Positions 1-9,868 of a stretch of DNA of 64,000 bases are shown piece by piece (position 1 is the stretch's first letter; every line of letters begins with the position of its first letter). The stretch lies in NCBI RefSeq assembly GCF_024360925.2, contig NZ_CP113517.1, forward strand, positions 992,001 to 1,056,000, given 5' to 3'. The translations under genes and the position numbers were made by a program. Source of the stretch: Methylomonas rapida (GTDB lineage: Bacteria; Pseudomonadota; Gammaproteobacteria; Methylococcales; Methylomonadaceae). Under the pieces are notes generated by a model, which saw only the letters and a program-made list of their open reading frames with translations, searched no databases and was not told the DNA's origin.

Positions 1-3000
1 TTCTTCGGAAACAGGCATGTTTCGATAAACATAGCGGAGACCCAATTGTTTGGACAGGCATTCATAGATTTCATGGGAGCGGTAAGGTTTGCGCACAAAG
101 TCGTCCATGCCCGCGTTCAGCAACTCACTGCGTTGCTCGATAAAGGCCGAGGCGGTCACTGCGACGATTTTTACCTCTTTGCCGCCCGGTAACCCACGGA
201 TGCGGCGGGTTGCCTCCACGCCATCCATCACCGGCATGCGTCTATCCATCCAGATCAGATGCGGGTGCCAATGCTGGAACAAGCGAATGCCTTCTTCGCC
301 GTTCTCGGCCACCTTGACCTTCAAGCCGATGGATTCCATCAGCAGAGTCAGCAACAGTTGATTGTCACGCTGGTCTTCAATGATCAGGATGCGGTATTCA
401 GGCTGGCCAGGCTCCAAAGCAATGACTTCGCCTTTGTCGGTTACCGTCGGTTTGCTGATTTCTGTTTCGTGTACCTCGTGCAGCGGTAAATCGACTCTGA
501 ACAATGAACCCTTGCCGGGGGGGCTTAGTAAACTGATACTGCCTTCCATCAACTGCACGAATTGGCGCGTGATGCTCAGGCCCAAGCCGGTTCCCTTGTT
601 GGCGCCCTGTTCGTTGAGCTGGATAAAGGGCTCAAAGATAAGGGCTTGATCGTCCGGACTAATGCCGGGACCCGAATCCTCGACTTCGATATGAAGATGG
701 GAATGCGTGTTTTTCGTGGCCCCCAGGCGCAGGGTCACGCCGCCTTGTTCGGTAAATTTGATCGCATTTCCCAGCAGATTGATCAATATTTGCCGCAGGC
801 GCGCTTCGTCGCCAAAAATGTAACGAGGGAATCTCGAGTCTTGGTCGACCAAAAGCCGCAGGCCTTTTTCCTGGGCGCGTATTTGCATCATGTCGGTCAC
901 GTCTCGAACCATGCCGCCCAAATCGAACGGTGCGCTTTCCAGTTGCACGCGGCCGGCCTCGATTTTGCTCATTTCCAGTACATCGTTGATCAGCGTCAGC
1001 AAATGCTCGCCGCTGCGATTGATGATGTCTAAATTTTGCCGCAGTTTTTCCGATAATTGCGGATCTTTGCACATCATGTTGGAGAAACCCAAAATCGCAT
1101 TTAACGGCGTGCGCAATTCATGGCTCATGTTGGCTAAAAATGCGCTTTTGGCCTGATTGGCCGCCTCCGCGGCATTGCGCGCAAGCACCAGGTCCGTCGT
1201 GCGCTGTTGCACTTCTTCTTCCAGGTGGTCTTTGTAGCGCCTGAGTTCTTCTTCCACGCGCATGCGTTCGGTGATGTCGCTGAACACGACTACCGCGCCG
1301 GAGAGTTTGCCGTCCACTTGAATGGGCGTGCTGACAAACTCGACGGGAAAACCGCCGCCATCCTTGCGCCAATAAAAATCGCGACCGCGACAAACCTCGG
1401 CGCGGGTATAAGCCGAATGCACCGGGCAACTATCTTCGGCATACGGTGTGCCGTCCGCTTTGCTATGGTGGCACATCTGATGAAAAGGCTGGCCTTGTAG
1501 CTCCTCGGCGACATAGCCCAGCAATAGCGCCGCGGTGGGGTTGACGAAGGTGCAGCGGCCATGGCTGTCGAGTCCATAAATACCTTCGCCGGCCGAGTCA
1601 AGAATGAGCTTGTTCTTTAAGCTCAACTTGGCTAGTTCCAACTGGGCGATGTGGCGTTCGGTGATATCATGGATCGTGCCTGTGGAGCGTATGGGTTTTC
1701 CTGCCGCGTCGTAATGAGTCTCGCATTTTTCGTTGACATACTTGACGCGGCCATCGGGCATCAGCAGGCGGTGTTCGATGTCATACGGCCTGTGATGGCG
1801 CACGGATTCGGTATAGGCGGTATCGACTCGCTCCCTGTCCTCGGGGTGGATGAGGTTTAGAAAGGCTTCGTAAGAGGCTTGAAATTGTTCGGGGTCGATT
1901 TCAAAGATGCGGTAGATTTCGTCGGACCAGTGCAGTTTGTTCCGCAACAAGTCCAGTTCCCAGTTGCCCAGGTGGGCGATACGCTGGGCTTCGGCCAGGC
2001 CTTGCTCGCTACGTTTGAGTTTTTCCTCCGCAAGCTTGCGATCGGTAATGTCCCTGGCGATCGTGGATATGCCGGTGATGGCGCCCGTTGCATCTTTGAT
2101 AGGCGATAGCGTCAACGCGACATGGATCGGTGTGCCGTCCTTGCGGATGCGGCTGGCCTCATGGTGGGAAACGGTCTCGCCATCGCGTATTTTTTGCAGC
2201 AGTGTGCGTATTTCGGTGTGCAGGGAAGGCGGAGCCAATGTGGTGATGTGTTGACCGATAATCTCGTCGGCTTTGTAGCCATAGATTTTCTCGGCGCTTC
2301 GATTCCAGTGCGTGATGATACCGTCCAAGGTTTTACCGATGATGGCGTCGTTGGAGGATTCCACGATTGCAGCCAGCTGGGTGCGGACGGCGTCGGCCTG
2401 TTTGCGTTCGATGCGGTTGCGTAGCACATTGATACCAAAAGCCATATCGCTGGCAAGTTCTTCCAATAGTCTGACCTCGGCGGGCGTGAAGGTGTTGGGA
2501 GTGGACGAATAAATGGTAAGCACGCCGAATATGTCCGCGTTTTCATCCCTGAGAGCCAGGGCTATGCTGGAATGATAACCACGCTGCAAGGCGCTCTCGC
2601 GCCAAGGAGCTGCCAGCGGTTCGCTGGAAAAATCCTGGATGCAAGTCGTTACTCCGGTACGCGAGGTGGTGCCGGTCGGGCCGCGTCCGCGTTTCGTATC
2701 GGCCCAGGTGATGTCGGCGTTTTCGAGATAACCATGCTCGGCGCCACTCCAGACGACCGGCCTGACACGTTTGGCGGCGTCATGTTCCACATAGCCCACC
2801 CAAGCCATGCGATAACCGGCTTCGGCGCAAATGATGTGGCAAATACCTTGCAACAGGCTTTGTTCATCCTTGGCCCGCATCAAGAGCTGGTTGCAGTTGC
2901 TGATGGCGCGGAGTTCCCGGTTCAGGTGAAGCAAGGCCGCTTCGGCCTGCAAACGTTCGTTGAACAAAGGCGCTACCCGGGCGATGCCTAAGGCCATGGC

Positions 3001-3246
3001 AAGCGACAACAACAACCCGATGGATTCATTAAACGGGTCGGGTGGAAACGCTGTATCGCCAATGAATAAACGATAGAGCGGCACGATGCGTCGCAAAGTC
3101 ATCAGAACCAGCGCGGCCGCAATGAGCCCCCAGGCGGCGCGTTTGCCGGTAATTTCGATGAGGCGGATCGCCATCGCCGCGGCCGCGCATTGAATCATGA
3201 CCGACACTGCCACGATGCAGACAATCAGATAGTCGGAATGTGCCAT
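1..3246 (-). CDS. Multi-sensor hybrid histidine kinase, C-terminus cut by window edge
   Basis: The frame opens at an ATG at 3246 and stays open to base 1 (1082 residues), so only the end of the receiver domain is missing. Hydrophobic segments occupy about residues 5-75. They are followed by a GAF domain (about 110-270), three PAS domains (about 285-405, 410-530, 540-660), a coiled linker, and HisKA with phospho-acceptor His709 in MSHELRTPLN. A HATPase follows (about 810-925, with DSGPGI and GTGLGLSI), then a REC domain with probable acceptor Asp1001 in WMDRRMP. It should be an inner-membrane sensor that phosphorylates its own receiver and probably passes phosphate to an Hpt protein or response regulator elsewhere. 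No partner is visible. The GAF and PAS domains suggest cytosolic sensing of a small ligand or redox state, but the signal cannot be read from the sequence. Confidence 0.93.
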   Translation of the reverse strand, partial: MAHSDYLIVCIVAVSVMIQCAAAAMAIRLIEITGKRAAWGLIAAALVLMTLRRIVPLYRLFIGDTAFPPDPFNESIGLLLSLAMALGIARVAPLFNERLQAEAALLHLNRELRAISNCNQLLMRAKDEQSLLQGICHIICAEAGYRMAWVGYVEHDAAKRVRPVVWSGAEHGYLENADITWADTKRGRGPTGTTSRTGVTTCIQDFSSEPLAAPWRESALQRGYHSSIALALRDENADIFGVLTIYSSTPNTFTPAEVRLLEELASDMAFGINVLRNRIERKQADAVRTQLAAIVESSNDAIIGKTLDGIITHWNRSAEKIYGYKADEIIGQHITTLAPPSLHTEIRTLLQKIRDGETVSHHEASRIRKDGTPIHVALTLSPIKDATGAITGISTIARDITDRKLAEEKLKRSEQGLAEAQRIAHLGNWELDLLRNKLHWSDEIYRIFEIDPEQFQASYEAFLNLIHPEDRERVDTAYTESVRHHRPYDIEHRLLMPDGRVKYVNEKCETHYDAAGKPIRSTGTIHDITERHIAQLELAKLSLKNKLILDSAGEGIYGLDSHGRCTFVNPTAALLLGYVAEELQGQPFHQMCHHSKADGTPYAEDSCPVHSAYTRAEVCRGRDFYWRKDGGGFPVEFVSTPIQVDGKLSGAVVVFSDITERMRVEEELRRYKDHLEEEVQQRTTDLVLARNAAEAANQAKSAFLANMSHELRTPLNAILGFSNMMCKDPQLSEKLRQNLDIINRSGEHLLTLINDVLEMSKIEAGRVQLESAPFDLGGMVRDVTDMMQIRAQEKGLRLLVDQDSRFPRYIFGDEARLRQILINLLGNAIKFTEQGGVTLRLGATKNTHSHLHIEVEDSGPGISPDDQALIFEPFIQLNEQGANKGTGLGLSITRQFVQLMEGSISLLSPPGKGSLFRVDLPLHEVHETEISKPTVTDKGEVIALEPGQPEYRILIIEDQRDNQLLLTLLMESIGLKVKVAENGEEGIRLFQHWHPHLIWMDRRMPVMDGVEATRRIRGLPGGKEVKIVAVTASAFIEQRSELLNAGMDDFVRKPYRSHEIYECLSKQLGLRYVYRNMPVSEE

Positions 3247-3270
3247 GTGAGTGTGCCGTGCCTGCTTGAA

Positions 3271-3433
3271 CCTGAAAACGGTAGTAAGTCCACGAAAATC
3301 ACGAAATACACGAAAGAAATCATTGCATTATGAAGCTTATCGATTCAACTGTCCGGTGCTGCTCTAGGTGTGATAGCTATTTGAAACTTTTCGTGATTTT
3401 CGTATGTTTCGTGGATCAAATGATTTTTCTAGG
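3271..3433 (+). repeat. Dispersed inverted-repeat element, family 1 copy A
   Basis: This 163-bp element begins CCTGAAAACGGTAGTAAG, then TCCACGAAAATCACGAAA, and ends with TTTCGTGATTTTCGTATG and a terminal GATTTTTCTAGG. The two ends are imperfect inverted repeats. The same sequence recurs at 29519-29678 and 47962-48116 in this orientation, and in reverse at 28847-29032 and 51239-51402. It holds no convincing ORF and fills most of the gap between the hybrid kinase and ppsA; the remaining 240 bases to ppsA show no other clear feature. Confidence 0.85.
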
Positions 3434-3676
3434 TTGAATCGTTGGTAAATATGACGGCAACCGCCAAATCAAGGCCAAGCGGATTTAAAAAGTTTTGCGT
3501 ACCGTTCACGCATGCCAAGTATTTGGCCTATGCTTATGCCGATTTATCCTAAAAAATCAGTTGAGCATGCTAAATCCCGTTCGCCCCGAACCTAGTCGAA
3601 GGGCGCGGCACGAACGGATTCCAGATACGCCAACTATTTTTTAGGTTTATAACATCATAAGCCAAGGAGCGCAGCC

Positions 3677-6070
3677 ATGTCTCAATCCCATCAATACATA
3701 CGCTGGTTCAATGAACTGACTATCCAGGATATTCCGCTGGTTGGCGGAAAAAACGCCTCGCTCGGTGAAATGTATCGGGAATTGGCCACGGAAGGCGTGA
3801 TCGTGCCGAACGGTTTTGCGATTACCGCCGAAGCCTATCGCGATATGCTGGATCAAGCCCATGCCTGGGATAGACTGCATGAGCTGTTGGACAGGTTCGA
3901 TCCAGACGATGTCGCCGATTTGGCAAGACGCGCCCAGCAAGCCCGCGACTTGGTCTATGCGGCGCCGTTGCCCGAGGCGTTGCAGCGGCAGATTTTGGCG
4001 GCTTTCGCGCAATTACAACAAGAGTATGGCGACGATCTGACCGTCGCGGTACGCAGTTCCGCCACGGCCGAGGATTTGCCGACCGCCAGCTTCGCCGGCC
4101 AGCAAGACACCTATTTGAACATCCGCGGCGGCCAATCCTTGCTGGATGCCTGCAAGCGCTGCTTCGCCAGTTTGTTTACCGACCGGGCGATTCATTACCG
4201 CATCGTCCAGGGCTTCGATCATTTCAAGGTCAGTCTGTCGATAGGCGTCATGAAAATGGTGCGTTCCGATTTGGCGGCCAGCGGCGTGATGTTTTCGCTG
4301 GATACCGAATCCGGTTTCAAGGATGCGGTGTTCATCACGGCCGCCTACGGTTTGGGCGAAAATGTCGTGCAGGGCGCGGTCGATCCCGACGAGTTTTACG
4401 TACACAAACCCACCTTTGCCGACGGTCACCGTTGCGTATTGCGTCGCGGCTTGGGCGCGAAAAAGATCAAGATGGTCTACAGCGATGGTCGTACCCACGA
4501 ACCCATCCGCAACGTGGCGACGTCCAATACCGAACGCAGTCATTTCTGCCTAGACGATACCGACGTGCTGACCTTGGCCGATTATGCGATAAAAATCGAA
4601 AACCACTATGGTAGGCCAATGGACATGGAATGGGCCAAGGATGGTCTGGACGGCCGTTTGTACATCGTGCAGGCGCGGCCGGAAACCGTGGCCTCGCAAC
4701 GCACCGGTACGGTATTGGAACAATACGAACTCAAGCAAGCAGGCGAAATCATCACCAAGGGCCGCGCGGTCGGCAGCAAGATCGCGGTCGGCAATGCACG
4801 GGTGATTACCAGTGTCGCCAACTTGTCGACCTTCAAGCCTGGCGAAGTGCTGGTGGCCGACATGACCACGCCGGATTGGGAACCGGTCATGAAAACGGCC
4901 GCAGCCATCGTCACCAACCGCGGCGGTCGTACCTGCCACGCCGCCATCATCGCCCGTGAATTGGGGGTTCCGGCCGTGATCGGCTGCGAAGATGCGACCG
5001 ATGCGATAGTGGGCGGCGGCCTGGTGACGATCAGTTGTGCCGAGGGTGATGTCGGCAAGGTTTACGCCGGAAGGCTGGATTTCGAGGTGCTGCAAACCGA
5101 TTTGTCGCGGATGCAGCGCCCCAAAACCAAGGTCATGCTGAATCTGGGCAATCCGGAACTGGCTTTCAAGCACAGCTTCTTGCCGAACGACGGCGTCGGC
5201 CTGGCCAGAATGGAGTTCATCATCACCGAATATATCAAGGCCCATCCGATGGCCTTGATCCATCCGGAAAAGGTCGCCGACAGCGGCGAACTGGAACAAC
5301 TGCGGCAGCTCACCGAAGGTTATGAAAAGCCGGAAGAGTTTTTCATTCAGCGTCTGGCCGAAGGCGTCGGCACCATTGCGGCGGCTTTTTATCCCAAGCC
5401 GGTGGTGGTGCGGATGTCGGATTTCAAGACCAATGAATATGCCACTTTGTTGGGCGGACGCTGGTTCGAACGCGACGAGGCCAACCCGATGATCGGCTTT
5501 CGCGGCGCCTCCCGTTACGTGCATCCGGCCTATGCCGAAGGTTTTGCGTTGGAATGCGCGGCGATGAAGCGGGTCAGGGAACGGATGGGCTTGACCAATG
5601 TGGTGCTGATGATCCCATTCTGCCGGCGGGTCGAAGAGGCCGAAAAGGTGTTGGATTACATGGCTCGATGCGGCTTGCGGCGCGGCGAAAACGGCCTGGA
5701 AATCTACGTGATGTGCGAGATCCCGAACAACGTGATTCGCATCGACGCCTTTGCCGAACTGTTCGATGGCTTTTCGATCGGCTCGAACGACCTGACTCAA
5801 TTGACTTTGGGCGTGGACCGCGACTCGGAAATCGTCGCCCACGACTTCGACGAACGCGACCCCGGCGTCAAAGAAATGATCAGGCTGGCGGTTGAAGGCT
5901 GCCGCCGCAACAACAGGCATTCCGGCCTGTGCGGCCAGGCTCCGTCCGATTATCCGGAAATGGCCGAGTATCTGGTCGAAATCGGCATAGACTCGATGAG
6001 TCTGAATCCCGATACCGTGCTGAAGACCACGCAGCGGATATTGGAGCTGGAACAGCGCTTGGGACGATAA
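3677..6070 (+). CDS. ppsA: Phosphoenolpyruvate synthase
   Basis: The enzyme converts pyruvate, ATP and water to PEP, AMP and phosphate, the first step of gluconeogenesis from C3 compounds. The 797-residue length fits PpsA. The N-terminal nucleotide-binding domain is recognisable from VGGKNASLGEMYREL and AVRSSATAEDLPTASFAGQQ. The swivelling phosphohistidine domain carries GGRTCHAAIIARELG with the catalytic histidine at residue 421, the same number as in the E. coli enzyme. The C-terminal PEP/pyruvate barrel ends with the GLCGQAPSDYPE catalytic cysteine motif. An AAGGAG ribosome site lies about 9 bases before the ATG. It is transcribed alone and converges on the diguanylate cyclase gene. In methanotrophs PEP/pyruvate interconversion is central to C1 assimilation, but that link is inference here. 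Confidence 0.96.
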   Translation: MSQSHQYIRWFNELTIQDIPLVGGKNASLGEMYRELATEGVIVPNGFAITAEAYRDMLDQAHAWDRLHELLDRFDPDDVADLARRAQQARDLVYAAPLPEALQRQILAAFAQLQQEYGDDLTVAVRSSATAEDLPTASFAGQQDTYLNIRGGQSLLDACKRCFASLFTDRAIHYRIVQGFDHFKVSLSIGVMKMVRSDLAASGVMFSLDTESGFKDAVFITAAYGLGENVVQGAVDPDEFYVHKPTFADGHRCVLRRGLGAKKIKMVYSDGRTHEPIRNVATSNTERSHFCLDDTDVLTLADYAIKIENHYGRPMDMEWAKDGLDGRLYIVQARPETVASQRTGTVLEQYELKQAGEIITKGRAVGSKIAVGNARVITSVANLSTFKPGEVLVADMTTPDWEPVMKTAAAIVTNRGGRTCHAAIIARELGVPAVIGCEDATDAIVGGGLVTISCAEGDVGKVYAGRLDFEVLQTDLSRMQRPKTKVMLNLGNPELAFKHSFLPNDGVGLARMEFIITEYIKAHPMALIHPEKVADSGELEQLRQLTEGYEKPEEFFIQRLAEGVGTIAAAFYPKPVVVRMSDFKTNEYATLLGGRWFERDEANPMIGFRGASRYVHPAYAEGFALECAAMKRVRERMGLTNVVLMIPFCRRVEEAEKVLDYMARCGLRRGENGLEIYVMCEIPNNVIRIDAFAELFDGFSIGSNDLTQLTLGVDRDSEIVAHDFDERDPGVKEMIRLAVEGCRRNNRHSGLCGQAPSDYPEMAEYLVEIGIDSMSLNPDTVLKTTQRILELEQRLGR

Positions 6071-6111
6071 GTGAGGGGCGAAAAGTGTTTTACAAGGTCA
6101 ACGACTCTTTT

Positions 6112-7401
6112 CTAGGGTTGTGATGAGAGCACGCAATTTCGCCCTTCTGCCTTGGCTTGATATAAAGCTTTGTCGGCATTATCGATCAAGTCGACAATAT
6201 CCTGACCTGGCAGGGCTTCGGCAACGCCCATGGACAAGCTGAACGTCCCTACTTGAGCGTCATCGTATTCGTAAACCGCCAGGCGAATACGCTCCGCGAT
6301 TTCCAGTGCGGCCGATAACTCGCAATACGGCAACAGGAGCAAAAACTCCTCGCCCCCCCAGCGTATCACGGCGTCGCAATTTCTGACCTTGGCTTGCAGA
6401 ATTTTGCCGGTGTTGACGATGATTCTGTCGCCGACCGAGTGGCCAAAACCGTCGTTGATGCGCTTGAAATGATCGATGTCGGCCATGATGACACAAAAGG
6501 GTTGATGCATCGCATTTGCCGAGGCGCGCTGGCTTTTTAGCATGACTTCGCCGCTGCGCCGATTCCACAGCCCGGTCAAGGGGTCTTTGGTCGCCTGTTC
6601 CTTCAGCTCCCGTTCGGCGTTGACCCTAGCCGTGGAATCCTTGCTGAAACTGACGAAATGGGTGATTTCGCCCTTCGCATTGCGCACCGGGGCGATACTT
6701 TCCTCGGCATGAAACAAGCTGCCGTCCTTGCGGCGATTGGTAAACACATAACGAAAACTTTTACCCTTGCGCAAGGTTTCCCATAAATCGCGGTAAAAAC
6801 GCGCGTCATGCACACCTGAATGTAACAAGGCGGGCGTTTTGCCCAGGGTTTCTTCCTGCGTATAGCCGGTCAAATCCAGGAAGCTTTGATTGACGAACAC
6901 AATTTTCGATTGATGATCGGTAATCAAGATCGCATCCGGCGAGTCATTCAATGCCGTGGCCAGCAAGTCGCGCGCCTGTTCCGCCGCAATCATGGCACTG
7001 ATATTTTGCTGTACCGAGACAAAATGAGTGATGTTGTCGTCCGCGTCGCGGATCGGAGAGATGTTCCATTGGACCACGTATGCCGTGCCGTCCTTACGGT
7101 AATTGATGGTCGATCCTTCAAAAAAACGCCCTTCCCGCAAACACTCGCGCAGCCGGTCGATCACCCCGGCATCGGTATCCTGGCCTTGCAATATGCGCGG
7201 CGATTTTCCTATGAGTTCGGCTAAGGCATAACCCGTCATCTGACAAAATGCCGGATTGGCATAGACGATCAAGGGGCCTGCCGGACTGGGCTGTGCGTCG
7301 GTAATCACCACTGCGTTATAGGACTGATCGATCGCGGCTTGAAATAGGACGGTCAGTTCGGCGGGCGTCAAGGCGGGATGCAAGCGAGGATCGGTTGCCA
7401 T
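6112..7401 (-). CDS. PAS-PAS-GGDEF diguanylate cyclase
   Basis: This 429-residue soluble protein should make cyclic di-GMP from two GTP. Two PAS domains (about residues 15-140 and 145-265) precede a GGDEF domain. Its active-site loop is GGEEF at residues 349-353, and five residues before it lies RNCD, an intact inhibitory I-site (RxxD), so product feedback is expected. No membrane segment or signal peptide is seen, so the PAS domains probably read a cytosolic signal. The first PAS resembles LOV/PAS types (YANPAFCQMTGY) but lacks the NCR(F/L)LQ cysteine motif of photoactive LOV domains. The gene stands alone between convergent ppsA and the ackA operon. Confidence 0.94.
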   Translation of the reverse strand: MATDPRLHPALTPAELTVLFQAAIDQSYNAVVITDAQPSPAGPLIVYANPAFCQMTGYALAELIGKSPRILQGQDTDAGVIDRLRECLREGRFFEGSTINYRKDGTAYVVQWNISPIRDADDNITHFVSVQQNISAMIAAEQARDLLATALNDSPDAILITDHQSKIVFVNQSFLDLTGYTQEETLGKTPALLHSGVHDARFYRDLWETLRKGKSFRYVFTNRRKDGSLFHAEESIAPVRNAKGEITHFVSFSKDSTARVNAERELKEQATKDPLTGLWNRRSGEVMLKSQRASANAMHQPFCVIMADIDHFKRINDGFGHSVGDRIIVNTGKILQAKVRNCDAVIRWGGEEFLLLLPYCELSAALEIAERIRLAVYEYDDAQVGTFSLSMGVAEALPGQDIVDLIDNADKALYQAKAEGRNCVLSSQP

Positions 7402-7486
7402 TAAATGATCGCTATAGAGAAAACAAGAAGGACGGCTTCATTATCGGCAAGGGGTGCGAAAATGTCGCGAATCGCACTCACACAAG

Positions 7487-7519
7487 CCCAGGATATGCGA
7501 TGCGCAGGCATCCTGGGCA
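7487..7519 (-). terminator. Hairpin after ackA, possible terminator
   Basis: GCCCAGGAT and ATCCTGGGC form a perfect 9-bp stem around a 15-base loop, between the ackA stop and the start of the diguanylate cyclase gene. The tract after the stem on the minus strand (TTGTGTG) is only weakly U-rich, so intrinsic termination is uncertain. Confidence 0.4.
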
Positions 7520-7555
7520 AGTCGCCGGAGAGGTCAAATGGATGGCAACGGCGGT

Positions 7556-8749
7556 TCAGACCGATTTTTCCAGACATGCCTGGGCCTGCAGTGCAATTTC
7601 CAGCTCTTCGTGGGTTTTGATCACCAGCACCTTGGTGGGAGACGGGTCGGTATGGATGGCACCGCAGGGGCGGGCGGGGGCCCGGTTTTTTTCGGCGTCG
7701 ATGGCGATTCCCAATGCCGATAAACCGGCGCAGCATTGCTGGCGCAGCCAGTGGTCGTTTTCGCCGATGCCGCCGGTGAATACCAGGGCATCGACACGGC
7801 CAAGCACGGCAAAATACGCGCCGATATATTTTTTGATCCGGTAGGCGTACATCGCCAGTGCCAGTCTGGCGTTGACGTCGCCGGCATCGGCCATTTGGTG
7901 GATGGTGCGCATGTCGTTTTCACCGCAGACGCCTTTGCAACCGCTGTTTTTATTCAACAGGTTTTCGATCTCTTCCAGGGATAAATTCAGCGTGCGGTGC
8001 AGATAAAAATGCAGGGCGGGATCGATGTCGCCACTACGAGTACCCATCATCAAGCCTTCTAGCGGCGTCATGCCCATCGAGGTGTCGATGCTGAGACCGT
8101 TTTCGATGGCGGTGACGCTGGCGCCGTTGCCCAGATGCAGAGTGATCAAATTGACTTCGTTTAACCCTTTGCCCAGAAAGTCAGCGGCCTGCTTGGCGAC
8201 GTAATGGTGCGAGGTGCCGTGGAAACCATAGCGACGCACGCCCTGGTCGTGATAAAGCGCGTTTGGCAGCGCATAACGGTAGGCGTAATCCGGCAAGCTG
8301 CCGTGAAATGCCGTATCGAACACCGCCACTTGCGGTACATCACCCATTTGCCGTAACGATTCCTTGATACCCAGCAAATTGGCTGGATTATGCAGGGGCG
8401 CCAGCGGAATCAGACTGTCGATGCGGTCGATCACCTGCTGGTCGATCAAGGCCTGCTCCCGGAAAAACTCACCGCCGTGCACGACGCGGTGGCCGATACA
8501 GGCCAATTCGCCGTCGCCGATCACGGCGGAAGTCGAGATGAGTCTGAACAATGCCCGTAGCGCATGCTGATGATCGGGAATGACTTCTTCGGTGGTTTGC
8601 GGTTCGAGGCCTGCCAGACGGTAACGATGAACACCCAGTGATTCGCCTATGCGTTCTATCAGGCCGGTCAACAGGATGCTTTGATTGCTCATCTCAAACA
8701 GACTGTATTTGACTGAAGAGCTACCGGCATTGAGTACGAGAATTTTCAT
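7556..8749 (-). CDS. ackA: Acetate kinase
   Basis: The enzyme interconverts acetyl phosphate plus ADP and acetate plus ATP. The protein is 397 residues, the usual length, and begins with the ASKHA phosphate-1 motif region LVLNAGSSSVKYSLFEM. It also carries GHRVVHGGE, FDTAFHGSLP, LGNGASVTAI and GGIGEND, all family signatures. It is the last gene of an apparent four-gene operon (pta, DUF2380 protein, pRiA4b-like protein, ackA) and starts 16 bases after its neighbour. With pta it forms the acetyl-CoA to acetate pathway, which gammaproteobacterial methanotrophs are known to use for fermentation under oxygen limitation. Confidence 0.96.
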   Translation of the reverse strand: MKILVLNAGSSSVKYSLFEMSNQSILLTGLIERIGESLGVHRYRLAGLEPQTTEEVIPDHQHALRALFRLISTSAVIGDGELACIGHRVVHGGEFFREQALIDQQVIDRIDSLIPLAPLHNPANLLGIKESLRQMGDVPQVAVFDTAFHGSLPDYAYRYALPNALYHDQGVRRYGFHGTSHHYVAKQAADFLGKGLNEVNLITLHLGNGASVTAIENGLSIDTSMGMTPLEGLMMGTRSGDIDPALHFYLHRTLNLSLEEIENLLNKNSGCKGVCGENDMRTIHQMADAGDVNARLALAMYAYRIKKYIGAYFAVLGRVDALVFTGGIGENDHWLRQQCCAGLSALGIAIDAEKNRAPARPCGAIHTDPSPTKVLVIKTHEELEIALQAQACLEKSV

Positions 8750-8764
8750 AGGCGAGGTTTCGGC

Positions 8765-9319
8765 TTATCCGTGAAAGATATGATTGATGTCGTCCGTGGA
8801 AAAATATTCCGGATCGAAGTTCTCCGGCAACCATTCCGACAAATTTTGATGTTCTTCGTGTTCCGGGTCTTGCATGATCAGCAGCAAGTCTTTATAGCCC
8901 CAGATGCCGCCACAATTTTCCGGCGGGCAGGCACGTTTGCCTTTTACGCAAAACGGTAAGGGTTGCCCAGCCGTAAAAGGCAAAATTTTCTCTAATACGA
9001 CATCATGTTCCCAGCCATCACCAAAATCGTATTCATACAGCAGTTTGTCGCCTTCCCGTTTTAGCAGGCTGGTCAGTCTGACTTGCGTTTCGTCTTTGCC
9101 GTAATCGAATCCCATCGAAGGGTCGGGGATTTTATAGATGACGGAATCGCTGACAAACGCGTGCAGGTGATTGTCTTCCCAACCCATGATGACTTGTAAA
9201 ATGTTGTGAAACTCGGGCAGTTTGACGCTGGAAAACGTCAGAAAGCGGCGCCAGATGGGCGGTCTGATGCCCTTTAGCGTCACTTTGATTTGATAGATTT
9301 CATGCAAGTTTTTGACCAT
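8765..9319 (-). CDS. Plasmid pRiA4b ORF-3 family protein
   Basis: This 184-residue protein begins with the family signature: IYQIKVTLKGIRPPIWRR followed by FHNILQVIMGWEDNHLHAF. It also has YEYDFGDGWEHDVVLEK and a region CPPENCGGIWGYKDL typical of the C-terminal half. The family is widespread and often found on plasmids or next to mobile elements, but its biochemical role is unknown. The cysteines around CVKGKRACPPENCGG could bind a metal; this is inference. Its position inside the pta-ackA operon, 18 bases after the DUF2380 gene and 15 before ackA, suggests cotranscription with acetate metabolism rather than a mobile-element passenger. Confidence 0.85.
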   Translation of the reverse strand: MVKNLHEIYQIKVTLKGIRPPIWRRFLTFSSVKLPEFHNILQVIMGWEDNHLHAFVSDSVIYKIPDPSMGFDYGKDETQVRLTSLLKREGDKLLYEYDFGDGWEHDVVLEKILPFTAGQPLPFCVKGKRACPPENCGGIWGYKDLLLIMQDPEHEEHQNLSEWLPENFDPEYFSTDDINHIFHG

Positions 9320-9337
9320 GGAGAGGGGTTGTCGCGC

Positions 9338-9868
9338 TCAGGGTTGTAGGGATTTAAGCGTGTTGGGCGGCGGCGGGGTGTAGCGATTTTCCAGTTGGTT
9401 GTCGATTTTATCCGCCATGGTTTCGACGGCCTTGCCGACCAATTCCACGTTCGGCCCTTTGGATTCGGTAATGAAATGAGCCATCCAGTTTGCATCCCCG
9501 ACTCGCACCAGTTTACCCATCAAGTAGGCAAACAAGAAACTGGGCTTATGCAAGCGGCCAACCAATACGTAGTCGGCGCCGGCGCGTCTTCCCAGTTCGG
9601 ATGCGACATCGGCATGATCGAACAAATAGCCCACGCCGCTATTGGCCGCTTGTTGGGTGTCTAACGGAATCTCGACGATTTCGTAGCCGGCGGAGCGTAA
9701 TTCGCCTTCCAGCAAGGGTTTGATCGAGGCCGTGCGTTCGATTTCCGCCGGCACGCCGGGTGCAAGGGTTAAATCCTTCAGTTCGAAATCCAGAATGGCA
9801 ATGCGCGGAGCGGCATGCACCGAGCCACTGATGCAGCTTAACAACAGCAGGTGTTTTAAATTTAGCAT
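9338..9868 (-). CDS. Exported DUF2380-type protein in the pta-ackA operon
   Basis: The 176-residue product has a signal peptide (hydrophobic LLLLSCISGSVHA, probable cleavage after HA) and then APRIAILDFELKDL, which matches DUF2380/DUF3280 periplasmic proteins. These have a fold like other surface or periplasmic proteins that begin with an 'AVLDFE' strand (CsgG/TolB-N-like). The ATG overlaps the pta stop by 7 bases, so translation is probably coupled. No function is established for the family. Its presence between a cytosolic phosphotransacetylase and acetate kinase is unexpected and hints at an envelope component linked to acetate export or sensing. That is only inference. Confidence 0.75.
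   Translation of the reverse strand: MLNLKHLLLLSCISGSVHAAPRIAILDFELKDLTLAPGVPAEIERTASIKPLLEGELRSAGYEIVEIPLDTQQAANSGVGYLFDHADVASELGRRAGADYVLVGRLHKPSFLFAYLMGKLVRVGDANWMAHFITESKGPNVELVGKAVETMADKIDNQLENRYTPPPPNTLKSLQP

Noticed and set aside
4550..5920. 456-codon open frame antisense to ppsA
   Set aside because: It lies wholly within a well-supported gene, has no family signature, and arises from the codon bias of the ppsA strand.
8765..9319. pRiA4b ORF-3-like gene considered as a mobile-element mark
   Set aside because: No inverted repeats, transposase or change of composition around it; it is packed within an operon.
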